DNA of 64,000 nucleotides from Phoebastria nigripes (GCA_035582835.1 JAYKAV010002319.1:992001-1056000); one strand, 5' to 3'; counted from the first letter of the stretch, positions 24,627-38,477 are shown. The notes: generated from the sequence alone by a model not told the origin. Program-made: numbers and translations.

Positions 24627-26952
24627 TATCTGTCTGTCTGCCTCAGGGAAAAGATGAAGGATACAGCATCTTAGGTCTGAAGAAAACTCCAAAATTGCCT
24701 AGAACTTCCCTGCTGTGACTAAGAGGCTGACCTATTCTGGCACTGTGTTCTACCTCCTCTATCTTTGTAGCTGCACAAAAATCTGGAAAGATGGAGAGTA
24801 GTTTCCTCTGATTGCAAAAGTCCCTAGGGACATGGATCCAGAAATGAAGGCTTAAGAAATCCAAGCAGCAGAAATGATTCTTCACAGCAACCAGATAGTT
24901 CGGGAAGCAAGTAAAAAGCCCTATGATGGACAGTCTGTGTCTCTGAGCTTTTACGTCTTCTACCCAAAGGACACACGTGCCTGAAGTGACTGAATTACTT
25001 TAATTAAACTATGATACTGAAATTCTAGTCACAGGGAAAGCAGTAAAGAAAGATGGAAGAAAAACAACAGAAGTGAAGGTTTCACTTTTTTCTTCAATAA
25101 TTTTCCCTAGCCATATAAGTATAATGTGTATAATCTTTACAATCCTAACCTGTTTGTGACACAGGCAGCAGAGAGGACATTCAACAAATGAAAAAAAAAA
25201 AAAAGTCATCTGACAAGTAATACTGACACACTAAAAATAAGAGCTTAAAGGAAGTGTGTATAAGGTTCCCGTACAACTATTACCAAGTAGATTTTTGAAA
25301 CAAATAGGATGCCATTTACAACAAAATCAAGGTAACATAAAATACATAACATTAATAGGTATATCTGCAGGGAAATGTGTCTGAAGAACTTTCTGCCTTG
25401 ACAACTGTGGTTCAGTTGAACTGACAGGTCACTTGCTGCTAGAATCCTTCACACAAATCAGGCTTCAGGGAACAAAGGGACCTAGCCATGCTCACCTGCC
25501 CAGCCGTTACAATTCTGGGACAATAAAAGAGATCTTAAGAACTTCAGAGATGGAGGGAAATGACGCCTGCAATACACTGAGCTGCGAAGAGGGCCAGTGT
25601 AAAAAAACAGGATCTTGGCAATTTTAGGGTTTTTCACTACAAGGGAGCCAAAGGTACCCTCACAAAAATGCAGTGGCTTTCTTCAAGGTCACGAGGTGGC
25701 TTATCATTCTCCCAGAGACTTCTATGCTGACTCTCTCCTTGAAACCCAGTTTCCCTGAAGTTTTCCTCTTCAAGTTGCAAAGGAGTTTTTTTTCCCCTTT
25801 AACTTCCATTTCCAGCAGCAACTGCTCCACAATAGCTTTCCAATTCCACCCACCAGGCCCTCCTTTTAAACAACCAAGTCTCAGGACATTTTCCAAGGCC
25901 TCTCTCTCACTCCCCACAGGGATTTACAAGCACTCCCAGCTTTGCCACTGGTCCAAGAAATAAGCAGTTGTTTCTGTTGTGTGGTCCATTTTTACTGCTT
26001 CCTGAATGCAGTCACCCCTCTGAGGACTACAATTAGTAACCTGTCAGCCTTTAGAAGTGCCGACAATTACTTGGCAGAGATGCCCTGGCCCTAAACTATC
26101 CTTTGAAGAAGACAGCGTATTTGCAACCAAGCAATACTACCTACTGTAGAATAAGGCTGAGCACTGACAATAAGTGACACCAGCAAAAAAAATTACTGAA
26201 GTTACATTCTACCTCCATGTGTTCCCTTGTGGTTATAAAAGCCCTGCTTTAATCCAGTTCTCCAGAACAAACTTGCACTATAATTCCGGAGCTTTATTTC
26301 ATAGAAGGCAATGTGCACAGCAATACGAGCTTGAGAATGAGGAGAAAACACATTGTCAACAACCAAAGCACACTTCAGCCACATGGTCAAATTCCAGCTG
26401 TGACCTTAATCCAGTACACTGCAGTGGGGTGATAGAAGTAACACAAAACTTGAATTTAGCCCAGAGAATAAAATCCATGTTTCTGTGGCTATTAACTCTA
26501 AAAATAGAAATTTTTCAAAGGTCCCTTGCTCCAAATTAAATATTGCAGCAACAAGGAACCTCCAATAGCAAGACAGTTTGCAGAACAGTTCAGTGGACTA
26601 CATGATCCAGTTTCCTAAGGAATTCCTCCTCCCACACAAGCTGCAAGTTTGAGTGTTATTCAAAATAGTTATTCTTCTAGAATTTCTGCAACTAAAACTA
26701 AGATTCATAGATAATACTTAAGTCAGAATGTTCTTCAACAAGTAGTCAAATTTACAAACAAAACTAAGTTTTAAAAACAAAAGTAGCAATTGCAAGATCA
26801 TTACTATTTGATACCTGTTAAAGATAACTGCAAACTTAATTCCTTTTACTAAACCACCAGGCATCTCTCAAATTTATTTCTTAGGAATCTATGATGTTAG
26901 ATTACAATAAAGGCTGACCTAAGAAGTCTCCCATTGAAAAACTGTTTGCGAG

Positions 26953-27002
26953 GGTTTTTTTGCTGTTAGTTTTTTTGGGGTTCGTTTTGTTTCTTTTTCT
27001 TA
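26953..27002. repeat. T/G-rich low-complexity tract
   Basis: T7 runs separated by GCTG, GGGG and CG, ending TTTCTTTTTCTT. Similar in kind to the other T/G tracts of the window. Confidence 0.65.
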
Positions 27003-28551
27003 AATAAAACTGTGGTGAGAGTTATTTCTTTCTTACAAAAATACTTCTGAAAAAACAGGGTATTTTGAATCAGAAAACACAGTGTTCTTCACTTAACAGC
27101 TTAAGTCTGGATGCACCATGCAAGGTGTGGTAGTTTGTGTGCATGCTCAGAGAGTTAACTGGTAAATAATCTGATTTAGCTTGGCCCACAGTATGCAAGA
27201 AAGTGGCATCAGAACTCCAGCCCCTGACTATACAGCAGCTCTGCATTGTTAGCTGCATTTTCTACTTAAGTGTAAATGTTTCTGGTCAAACAATGTTTTC
27301 ATGCAGCGGGGGGGAAAAAAACCCAAAAACTGGCACGCTCTATCAAAGATTAATACCTTTTGTACCTTTTAACATGCTATGCATGCTTTGTTAGCATATT
27401 TTCAGATTCACTAAGCAGGTAATTTGACAGCTATATTGTTTAAAGCCACAGTTTAATCACTTCTGACTCCAGCATGGTTTGATTTGCCCAGTTGCAGACT
27501 GAGCATCATGTGTTTGAGGTCAGGTAAAGTCAGTCACTCCTAACGAACTCTCAGTACATTTAATAAGGCTCATGTTTGTGCTTGTCTCTTACCACTACAC
27601 TGAGCCACTATTTCAACTAGTCTTTTAAAAAGTGCCTGAAAACCAGTTTCTACATAAACCCTCCCTGCAGTCTTAAAAAGAAAAACAACCCTCCACACTC
27701 TAGGAAGCTTTTGTACTCAGTCATAAAGTCCGGGATCAAAAGGCACCGTTGTTTTACACCTTTTAAGATTCAATTGTGCATTGCAGAAACTGCTGTGTTA
27801 TATAACAAGTCATCTCAGGCCTCAACAACAGACTCTTGTGGCCTTTCTACAAAAAAAGTAGAAATGGAAGAGGGTAATTCTGGACAGGTAGCATGCTAGA
27901 CTTATCTACTGCCTTTTTGAACAAAATCCTTTTGGGTCATATCTTGCAATTATTTCCTTTGACTGCACACAAAACCGCACAGGCAATTATGAACCTGCTT
28001 TTGTTGACCGTCAACACTGACCATCAAGACAAGTCACCTCTGAAAATATACAACTGCTTTGGACTGCTAATTATTCTCAGCATCACAACCCATTTTGAAA
28101 CCTTTCCAACAATTGCCACAGATTCCTCCACGTATACTCTGGCACCCACTGTTTTACCTTGCCACATCTTTCAGTCCCATGTGCCCAGGGTAAGTTTCTC
28201 ACAAGGCTTCCCATCAGCTTGCTTAATCCAGCTTAGGAAGACCCTACAGAAACAGAATTCCCAAAGTGAACAGGAAAAAGGTGAATATCTACATTTTTAG
28301 CGCTATTATCCAAGAGACCACTTTTTGATCATACTTTCTTATTGTCTAAATGACTGCCTAGCCAAGTGGAGGGAAAGGTAGAACAGAATCAAAACCAGGA
28401 CAGCACTGACAGTTGTTAGTATGACAAAAAGGCAGAAAAACACTAAAACCTAGACCAAGAAATACCATCTCATTTACATGCACAGGGTTTCTGGAAAGGC
28501 ATAAGCTCTTGGAAAACAAAGGAGCTTACAGTTAAATGAATCAAAACTCAC

Positions 28552-28656
28552 CAATTCTTTCCTAGCATTCTCAACGAGAAAAGACAGTACTTTCAAACCA
28601 CATGAACAACCAGTAAGCAAAAGACTCAGCCAATATGGCTTTATATCATGCTCTCC
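28552..28656 (-). other. 105-nt exon-like segment (unproven)
   Basis: On the minus strand an AG at CTCACCATAG and the donor AATTG|GTGAGT bound 105 bases, 35 codons in phase 0 with no stop. The end reads KVLSFLVENARKEL. The acceptor has only a modest pyrimidine tract. The frame contains a hydrophobic stretch (WLSLLLTGCSCGL), as would fit a membrane segment, but the length alone is within chance. No family is recognised. Confidence 0.1.
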
Positions 28657-29250
28657 CTATGGTGAGATTTCCAAATCTGACACCTATTTACTACTTCTAG
28701 TTGTCCTCAGTCAGTGAAATCTAGTTTTTAAAATGTTCTTAGCAACATTCAACTGTTTATCTGCATCATTTCTAGCCTACCTGATAAATAAGTTTGATTG
28801 CAAATAGCTTTATTCAAAATTATTTCTTTGAGTGGAAAACCAAAAACAACTTACACATGTCATAAGAAGCAACTGGCATCCTATTCCCTTCCTGTTTGCT
28901 GCCTCACAGAGATTACGTCCTTTCTCATACTGGCCCACTATTTCTTATAAACACCTGTAACTTTGCTAGAACTGTCTAGAAAAAGGCTTGACATCCACGT
29001 CCATTTTTGGGATGCTGGTTTGCAGCCGACATATATGAGCGCATCTGCAATGCAGAAAAATCCAATGAAGTGTAAAGTTTGCTGTCCAACCATCTAAATT
29101 TACTTATGCTAGTGACATGCTCATATGGGCCTCATCTGTATCTCTCCTCAGTACAACATGTAATATGCTCAGAGTCAGGAGAATCCTACATGAAAACTGA
29201 TACAGTTTAAAATCCAAGCACAATCCACCTGTCTAAGGTAATTTTCTTAC

Positions 29251-29274
29251 CTCTGGAATACAACACCAGTTCAG
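29251..29274 (-). other. 24-nt microexon-like segment (unproven)
   Basis: On the minus strand the acceptor is close to ideal (TTAACTATTATCTTTCTGCAG), and the donor is CCAGAG|GTAAGAAA. The 24 bases between are a multiple of three and open in two frames (LNWCCIPE or, shifted, ELVLYSR). Real microexons of this size occur in neural genes of vertebrates. Here no flanking exon in matching phase is identified. Confidence 0.15.
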
Positions 29275-32200
29275 CTGCAGAAAGATAATAGTTAAAACTT
29301 CAACAAAAAGCAGAGGCCAAACACCAGTGTTTCTTTCATTTCCACATTTATGTATTATAAAATGCATGAAATTCAATTGCGACCAGTCAGGCTTTCCTAA
29401 GAGATTGCTTTTCCCCCATTCCACATTTCTTATGACTACACAAAATTGAACTGCTTAATTAGCATGTAACACTTCATGCAATAATTATACAGAAATGCAC
29501 ACTGACCATGCATTTCCCCATTAACATTCAATTAACACATTCCACTATGGAAGCTTCAATACAATTTCAACCATTTCTGCCATCAAATGGAATAGGTTTT
29601 TTTTTTTCATCTCGTGTGTCTAGTGGCATTACATGACAAATGTGTCAGCCACCTACAACTACTTCAACTCTGACACCTTATTACTTCAGCATTTGCATAT
29701 CCCCCACAAACTAAACATTACCATTTAGCCTAAATTGATTTGCTTCACATTAACTTTATTATACCAATACCTATGCACCTAACAGTATCTCAGGAGAGCA
29801 TATGAATAAATTAAAATTAAATTACACCACCACATGAAAAATAACTGTTTGCTTGGTGTAGGTATAAAAATATCAAAGTCCTCCTTATTTGCAAAAATTA
29901 ATTTCTGAATGCTGGACTTCTGGGCTATGCTGTAAAGATATATTTAGCTGCTGCACTGCAGCTCTCATCTCAGATTACACTACTATTTAAGTCTAAAAAG
30001 CAGTGCATGCATTCATGAGAACATAAGACTAAACATGTAAATCCTAATGGAAAGTTCCTGTGGACTAGGTTAAGCCATATAGAGATACAAAATTTAGGCA
30101 TTACATGGGAGGACTTGGACATCCTGTTCGTCACACTTTTTAGCTCTCAAAGGTACCTGTACTAATTCTTCACTTTAAGATGGGAAGACATTAATTGCTC
30201 TCCCTATTAGTGGAGAAGAGCCTTTCCAAACCAGGCTGACATAGAAATAGGGACACCATATTCTCAACAACTCCCAGATCACAGCTTAGCCCTGTGGTTT
30301 CCAAGCCCTTTACCCTTGAAAGGGCAACAATCCACACAAACCACAAAAGGAAGAGGATCAGAACTGAGTATTCCTTTTGTGTGCCCAAGCTAAGAAATCT
30401 TTCACAGCCTAACACAGCCGCTCAAGACTTTGAGATTGGTTCAGCTGCCTCCATTCTCTGGATGCGGAGAGGCATAACAGTGCCCTTTCCAAAGCGAACA
30501 TACAGCCTTTAAAAAGACCAGTGTAATGAACGTGTAACCTGAAGGCCAAAGGCTAGAAAACAGCAGGCTGAAGGGGAAAGATAATAGAAAGAGTTTGGCA
30601 GCAATTTCTCCTTCTGTATAGTGCTTTTGAAAAGACTGTCTGTGGCATCCACATTTGGTGATAAGAAGCTTGAGAACAGTAGCTCAACCACAGGAGGCAG
30701 AACAACTAGCAAACCACAATTTGTGGCTATCAAAACAATTGCCTTAAGCAAGTCAATCCACCACAGAGCTACAGCTTTTGCTGCCTTATCACCAGAGCCC
30801 CTGTCCAGTTCTTTAATACTACAGAGAAGTCACCCATTTGCTCAGAGCTCAGATTCTTGGTTGAACCAACTTCATTTTCATGCAATGGGAAGAAATACAG
30901 GCCCTCACTTGTAGCTAAATAAATGTTAGCAGTATTAAGTGAATCCTAGCTATGTTTAGTTCCCAATATAAAACCTGACCAAAACCACATGCGTGATACC
31001 TTTAATCACTACCAATTCTAAGTAACAACAGGAAAAGTACTCTGAGCATAGAGAACAGCTTACAAGATTTGAAAATGGAAAGGAGGAAAAAAAATACTTA
31101 AAGTAACAAAAAATTACAGAGTTGTCATAGTGAGGAAACTTGACATTTATGAAGTTGTTCCCTCAGAAGCCTTCCAAGCAGGCAAAAAGCCAAGTCAGGC
31201 CATTCAGGCTGCAAAAAAGAAAAAGCTGACAGCACACAGGTAATGAACAAACTAAGTGTGCCACATGTGGAAGCAATAGTGGATGCTGATGACAACAGCC
31301 AGGATCACAATAGTTGCAGTGGTTTGTAAAGCAAAAGGTTGCATAGGCGTCTGTAGCATTAACAGAACGAAAGCATCAAATCAAATTTGAGACACCTCAG
31401 CATCTCTCATTCCAGTTAACCTCATACACCTCAGACAAAATTCTTGTTCAAATATGATCCAAGTATGGACTTTGACAGTTAAAGAATTTGACATTAGAGC
31501 AACAATGGCAATGAAAATGCTGGGGTTTTTTTCTCTGCATAAATGGAGGCCTGGCTGAACTTCCTGTTAAAATAAACAGAAGCACACAATAATGAAATCA
31601 AGCCTCAGATGCAGCCTGACAGTGACAAATCCATATGGACTAGTTTCCAGACACCCTCCTTTTAACCACCTTCTCTGGAGGAAGAGATAGTCTGAATAAG
31701 ATCCCCAGTTTGGAGAGAGTCAAAATGAACAATTAAAAATTAAGGGGACAGCCTCTCACTGAATGTAAACTGAGTGAATGTAAAACCTACTAACTTTTCT
31801 ATCTGGTGAAGACTGGATTAGATAGATCACTCAGTACTTCTAATAAGGAAGAAAGGCTGCAGACACTTATTTCTTCCTACTTTTCCACTTTCAGCTTAAC
31901 CACTGACAGCCATGCGTCACTGTTGGACCTTCAGTCCAACAGACCTTTACAGTCTTAGCTTCATATGCTATACATCACCACATTAGTTGTCTTGACAGTA
32001 GCACAAGTATAACATCAAAGCTCAAGTTTTAGAAACATTGGGAGAAGTGCTATAGTCAGTGAAATTTGATTACAGAATTTTTACACAATCAATGCAAAAC
32101 TCACTTGTCAGAAATGGTATATATTGGTTTTCCACAGCACTAATATATCTTTGCTTTTTTTCCATTTACTTCCCTGACCACCTCTAAATGACTGTCACCC

Positions 32201-33038
32201 TGCTGCCACCACTCAAATGAGCTTTTAATCATTTGACCAACTTGAATATAAGCTGAAGACACCACCAGCGTGATTTGAAGTAGTTCTCTTCACAGAAAAA
32301 TCACCTAAATGCCCAAGAGAGTACCCTAGCCCGTACTCCCATTTCCTATGGAATCCATAAACAATTTTCATTTGAGTTAACTCACTCACTCTGATCTCTT
32401 GCTGGAACTCTAAGTAGTCTTCATCCTATCCCATGGCTGGTGGTATGTACTAACAGCCATGCAATAAAAACACATAAGAGAGAGTGTATGGCACATGGAG
32501 TGAGGAAAGATGTATGGCCATAAGGAAGTTACAGTGCTAGATAACCCAGAGAGCTTAAGCCGCAATGGGCAGACCAAGGGATTAGCAGGACTGGGCAGGA
32601 GACGCAGTAGACCTTTCATCTGCTTCCCATAAATACACTATCTGTTTGGGCAATGACCACACAGTCACAAATTTTCAGAAGCTAAAAGCAACAACTCATT
32701 CACCTCTGAAGAAATTTCAACCCAAAAGCAGGAGCAGCAACGTGAGTTTAAGCAAAGCAAGCACCTGAAACTTCCTAGTTGTTCAAGCTCAAGACATACA
32801 AGCAACAACAGATGAGGAAGTTACGCTGCTGGATAAGTGTTCATCTGCTGCTTACCAACATTTTTCTTCAACTCAAAGACTTGCACCTCCTGGATTTTTA
32901 CTCTATACAGGCTGCCTCATGCTACATCTTTAACACATTACTGCTGTACACTTTGTAATCAGTTTCCTGAACACGCTAAGGATTGACATTACCGCTACAA
33001 CTGAAGGAATTTACAGAAGGTCAACAGAAGTGGCGTAC

Positions 33039-33069
33039 CTCTGGAATACCAGTAATGTTCCCTTGTGGA
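33039..33069 (-). other. 31-nt exon-like segment (unproven)
   Basis: On the minus strand the acceptor ACTCTACTACAG and the weaker donor CCAGAG|GTACGC bound 31 bases. One frame reads PQGNITGIPE and ends in phase 0; a second frame is also open. No family is recognised, and the donor is below average. Confidence 0.08.
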
Positions 33070-35872
33070 CTGTAGTAGAGTTTATATTAGCTTCAGTACC
33101 AGTCTAGAGTGGTATGCCAGGTCTTCCGCATTTTGGCACTCATAACAGTTACAAGATACTACACATCTAAGTGTGTAAGATGAAGAAATTAGTTACTGAA
33201 GGCAACAGGCTGTCTATGAAAAGCATTTACAGTTAGCAAGTTCTTTACTGTGTTCTATACTGGAGGATATTTTCCAGAGAAACTTAGTTCACAGTAGTGA
33301 TCTTATGCTTCTCCCCAAGCTGTAATTCAACAGGCTTTGTTGCTTATTCCTCCCCAGATTTTTTGGTCCCACACTCCAAGAAAGTCGTATCGTCATCTTT
33401 GTATCATCTTTTTACCTTTCCCTAGTAAACCAATACTTTTTCTATTCTTCTTGTCACTTAGAGTAGCTCTCCTCAGTCCCCAAACAAAAGTAGGGGGGAG
33501 GAATTTTGTTTCAGATATTCTGGCAACAGTGAATGGTAATAGTATTGCAGAAAAAAGATAAACAGGATGCCAATGTACATCCCAGTCATGAAAGCAGCTT
33601 CTGGAACTAGCCCCTCTTAAGTCCACACATGCAATTCAAATTCAGTCTGGTATTTTATAATCCTGTTCAAAATGAGAGATATCTAATCATTTAGTCAAAG
33701 CAAAATCATTAGAATAAAAAACTCATCACACAACACCCACACACATAATTACTTAATAGGAAGCTTTCTTTGTTTTGCATCATTGCTTGTTAAATTGTAT
33801 ACTGGATTTTTGACGTGGTGGCATCTTTAAATGCTTGACTGCAAAAAAAAAAAAATTAAGATTCACAAGTATACAAAACCAATCTGTTCCTCAATTTACA
33901 CTGAGCTTCCTTGCAAGAACCTTACAAAAGTATATACTAGTTTGTTTACCGAGGCAGGGAATGCATTTTTTGATGACCAACAATGTCCGTGGCTGCAATG
34001 CAGACTCTGTTCTAGGTTTAAAGTTTTCTAAAAGAGTTTCCCAAGATCTTGTAAGAATCTGATCACAGCAGCTGTTTATGAAGTTCCCACCCATCAAAGG
34101 AACAGTTCCAGAAATATGGAAAAAATCCTAAGCTGCAGAGCCAATTTCCAGAGCTTTTGCCCTTTTCAGCTGGCTGCCTCACATGCAAAGCAACAAGTCA
34201 TTGATCTTGCAAAAGGATAAGAAGCAGCCTAGTCCTTGGACAGCAATTGAATCTGCAGCTGAGAAAGGGGGTAAAATGTCTTCTGCTACAGAGCCCTTTT
34301 ACACCTGGTAAAGTTTGTTCTATAAGGCTAAAAAGGAATATGCATAAGGCACTCCCATTTCTCGAAAATCTTTGAAGTTCTGAGTATTAAACTCCACTAA
34401 TAGCTTCTTTATCTTACATAATTTTAGAAAAAAGTTTATTTATATAATGTTGAACACTCCAAGTCAAGAAAGCACAACTTCTGTTCCCTTCTCTTATCTA
34501 AATAAGATCTTTCTTTAAAGGACCCTTGATGAAAGGGCCCTACAAATCATAGATGCATGTGAGTAATTCCTTTCAACCATTTCAAATATCACAGCCAATG
34601 ACCTTCTGAATACTGGAAGCTGTTTGAGTTTCCTCCTGTTAGCTGCATTTCTAGTTCCTGTACACCTCAGATTCCAGGAAAAGAACTATGTTGTTATGGG
34701 AATATATACGGTGATGATATAAAAACAAATTTGCAATTATGCACTATGTATAATAATTATGTACTACAGTTCCAGCATACTTGGTGGCTCAGTGGCTCAT
34801 GCACTTAATTAAATAGCAGACTAACTTCCCATAAATTTTTTATATTCCTAAAGGGGTAGATTAATTTAAAATGCAATTAAAGTTGCACTTTAAGATAATT
34901 TTTCTTCACTACAAAAATAAAGTCTAAGAAGTTATCCATCTTGGAAGCATCAGGATATGTATTGTACATTTGGATTGTATTATTTCATTGCCACTAAAAT
35001 GGTTAAGGTTTCCTTCTGTCTCCCCTTAACCATAAAATCCATCTTGTTCATTTATTTAACTTTGTCAAAGCAGCTGTTTTGAGCTCAATATTTCTTTATA
35101 CATTTTCAAAAGATAACTAACTTCTCATCTATTTATTTATGAAGATAACAGCTTCGGGCACATCCTGCCAGAACCGCTTATCTATTTATTTGAAGTATGG
35201 AAAGCATATACAAGGAAAAAATATGTAGTAGAACAGAATATTTAAATTAAAGTTCTCTCACAACTTAAGAAAGTGAAATAAACACGCTCTCTCCTCAGAA
35301 AACAGTTTTTTTCCATAAGCCAGATCTCAGAGTCATAAACATTTCTAGGAGAAAATATAAATCTAAACCACTTGAACTGCTCTCCACTTAAAACAGAAAT
35401 CAGTGAGCCATTTAATGAACCATTAGCAAGCCCATCAACAGTTTAAACACAAGTTATATGCCCAGAAAGCTATCAGAATAAGCAGCCTGGACCTGCCACA
35501 GAAAGTGCTGGAAGCCCACTCTACAGGGGAAAAAAAGAAGCAAGGGGAAAGGAATGGAGAAAGCCATCAACTCGGAAAAAAATCCACACCACCACCACCC
35601 CAAAAAAATAAACACCACACCAAACCAAGCAACAAATATTGTTTTCTGTGGCTGCCTTGGGAAGTAAGGGCCCTCTGGGACTGAACTCAAAATCTGCTCT
35701 GGAGCAGGTGTTAGAGGGATTTTGGTGAGGAGAAAGCAGGGAGAGACTGGGATAGAAGCAGAACGCTAGGGCTATATTGGGATATATAAGGATATATGTA
35801 CATCTTCCAACAGTTGTAGAACAGGAACACAAAAAAAAAAAAAAAATTACATCACCAATTTGCAAACTGCCC

Positions 35873-36195
35873 TCAACTTTGTGATACTGAAGTAAAAGCT
35901 CTTAACATTCTAAAGAAGGTTAGATTTTGAGGAGTAAGACTAGCAAATGTGGTTTCCTGCAGACATAATGCCTGTCTCCCAACACTTTTCTCCCCCAATA
36001 ATTCTAATTCCTTCAACGCTACTCTCCTCCCAATAACTCCAATTCCTTCAGACCCTGTGACATTTTCCTCCTTCTCCAACAAAAGACTTCGCAAGTGCTT
36101 TGCATAAGCTAAAGCTCCACATAGCATGAGTAGCCAGCTACAGATCATACAGAAAGAAAGTTTGCGATAGTATGTACAATACTCATAGATGGCAC
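35873..36195 (-). other. Terminal-exon-like open segment (unproven)
   Basis: On the minus strand a strong acceptor (CACTTTTTCCTATTGTCTTGACAG) opens into about 107 codons without a stop, but no good donor follows. The first part contains a hydrophobic run (LSFCMICSWLLMLCGALAYA) that could be a membrane segment. The second part is built on a diverged 35-bp tandem duplication (35981-36049), which argues that it is not conserved coding sequence. No poly(A) signal is obvious downstream. No family is recognised. Confidence 0.1.
35981..36049. repeat. Diverged 34/35-bp tandem duplication
   Basis: Copy 1 (35981-36014) and copy 2 (36015-36049) both begin AAC, carry a CTCC-rich middle and end AATTCCTTC. 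They differ at several bases and by one length change, so the duplication is old. Confidence 0.75.
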
Positions 36196-36634
36196 CTGTC
36201 AAGACAATAGGAAAAAGTGAAATTCAAACAAAATGAAAGATAAAGCAGCTGAAAACACAGAAACTAAGAAAACATCAGAAAATTCTCCAGACACTGCCAT
36301 AATGATAATGAAGATGACTGATAAGCCAGACGCCCTGATTGCCAAGTCTCACAAAAGTCCATTATCAATTTCAAAGCCGTATAAACTGGATTGTTTTTCT
36401 TTGAGAACACTGCACAGAGAAATCTAAGGGGAAAAAAGCAGAGAGGTAGACAACTCTGGAATAACAGAATAACAGGAATAGGAATAAGAACTCTGTTAAA
36501 ATTTGGACAGATGCAAGAGAAGCGTCAGGCCCTCCTATTTAAAAGTATACAAAGAAGTAAGAGGTTCAGAGAATGTGAACCAGTGTGCATACAGTTTAGT
36601 TAAAATGCATACCATTTAATACCCGATTTAACCG

Positions 36635-36696
36635 TTGTTGGTTTTTTTTGTTTTGGTTTTTTTTTTTGTTTTTTGTTTTTGTTTTTGTTTTTTTTT
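36635..36696. repeat. T/G-rich tract ending in AAATAAAATAAAA
   Basis: About sixty bases of TTTTG-type units (TTTTTG repeated near its end), followed directly by an A-rich segment at 36697-36710. On the minus strand this would read as an A/C-rich tract. It is probably a simple repeat. Confidence 0.8.
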
Positions 36697-38432
36697 AAAT
36701 AAAATAAAAACAATGCCTTAGCTTTAACTTCAGGACAAATATTTCAAGGTCTATTCCGAGAGGTCTTTCCCCGCTGCCAGAAAAGGCAAAGGAACGCCCA
36801 TTTAGCTTTACAACAGTCTGCACAATTTCTTACAAGCTTTACATTTCCTCAAATATGAATTGACATGACTTTCTAAAACTCAGTCATAGTATTGAAGTTT
36901 TCTTTATTAAGCTGTATAAACTGGCTCTGCATCTCAGCGTGCAATTTATTACAGCAACACTGAGCAGTTCTCGCAAAGTTTCAGTATGCTTCACAAAAAG
37001 AACCTTTGGAGTCATCTTTGAACTATGGGCCCCTTTTAACACACTTCATTAGGATAGTCAGCACAAAAATATTAAACCAAAAGTTGCACATTTTGTAGTC
37101 ATCAAATACATAACCTGAGGCTGTAGTAAGTTTTTGAAGAGGTTGAACAACAAAATATTGGCAAACTTCCTAGAATTCAATTTGAACAGAAGTCAAGGAC
37201 ACTTTAGCAGCACTGTGGGATTAAGTGATATAGCACAAGCCCTACCTATAACGAAGAATGTTTCAGCTGCAACTTAAACTTCGCTTATGATCAGCATTTA
37301 CAAGCCAAAATGCCAAGTAACTTGGGAAGCTCTGCCTGAATAGCAACTTTATTGTTGGACTGGTGCAGGTTGACTAACTTTAGGTATGTCAGGCTGAACA
37401 TTCCCTCCTCTATAGGAGAGGCCATTTTATAATTCTTTCCTCCTCCCTAGAAGTAGTTTCATTTTCCTCAAAAAAACCCACACCACAATGCAATAGAAAG
37501 TTAGCATATAATTAAGATTTGTTACAGCCTATTTAAATAAAATAAAACTAGGGGCTTGTAAGAATTAATCTACAAAATATGCACAGTGAGAGAACAAAAG
37601 AAAGTAAACAGAGCAAGTAAAAGATACCATTTTCATTCTTTTGCAGTATTTTCATTGTCTTCAAATCTGGAAAATTTCAGTTTTTCTCTCAGTGTTCAGA
37701 GCATTTTAAAGTTAAGAGCTTTAACCCATGGTTTCAACTTAAATTAAGGTTCAAATTGCCAGAGTAATTTCCTATTTGCACAATAAATGTCAACACCTGA
37801 AGATAATTTAGTGTCCATCTGCAAACTGAACAGTGGAGCAGTTCAATCAAATAAACCATTCTTGACTTCACAGCCCAGTAGGAAGAAGAGCCGAAGTTTT
37901 GAGTTCAAAAACACACAGCATGGGATATAGTAATTCATAAAAAAAGGATAACATGGCAACTATAAAGTTCATTAGCAAGCAAAATCCACAGTCAAAACTC
38001 ACTATTTAACTGTTTCACTATCCTACACGAAGCATCTTTAAACATGTGTTTACATTCTCTGCAACAGAAGAGCCAAACCTTCCTTGCAATAGCTGTGATT
38101 ATTAATGTATACACAGTAAGAGCCTCGAACATGAGGGATAAATATCAGCAGGGCAGTAAGTGGCTGAAGCAATCTTTAGGGGTGAAAATTCCAGACAAGT
38201 CTGAGTGTTCATACTTCAAAATCAAGTCAGTATCAAAAGTCAAGTTAGTATTCAAACAATTAAATGTAACTGATACTAAGAATCAACTGTATTGACACAA
38301 AAAAGCCACATCAATGGAGACAGGAATGTCAGTGGGAGAAAAAAAAAGTGAATTTTATTTATACCTGAACTTTCTTGTGCCTGGAAACAGCCTTAAACAA
38401 AACACTGGGAAAGCTAAGTTACCATGCCACTC

Positions 38433-38435
<3 letters not shown>

Positions 38436-38474
<39 letters not shown>

Positions 38475-38477
38475 AAA
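38436..38477. repeat. T19-A23 back-to-back homopolymers
   Basis: Nineteen T (38436-38454) are joined without spacer to twenty-three A (38455-38477), giving a perfect AT palindrome able to form a hairpin or cruciform. No target duplication or element is visible on either side. Confidence 0.92.

Larger units (their letters stand above)
24627..38435. other. AT-rich noncoding DNA
   Basis: No recognised gene or transposon. Contents: A14 at 25191-25204, A13 at 33843-33855, A16 at 35831-35846, T/G tracts at 26953-27002 and 36635-36696, a GAATA-rich patch at 36459-36487, and several minus-strand exon-like segments entered separately. The interval 34700-34930 is unusually rich in TAATTA/TTAATTAA cores. 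All open frames are of chance length. Confidence 0.55.

Noticed and set aside
25483..25501. 19-nt minus-strand segment between TTTTATTGTCCCAG and GTGAGC
   Set aside because: Too short to judge, and no flanking exon in matching phase.
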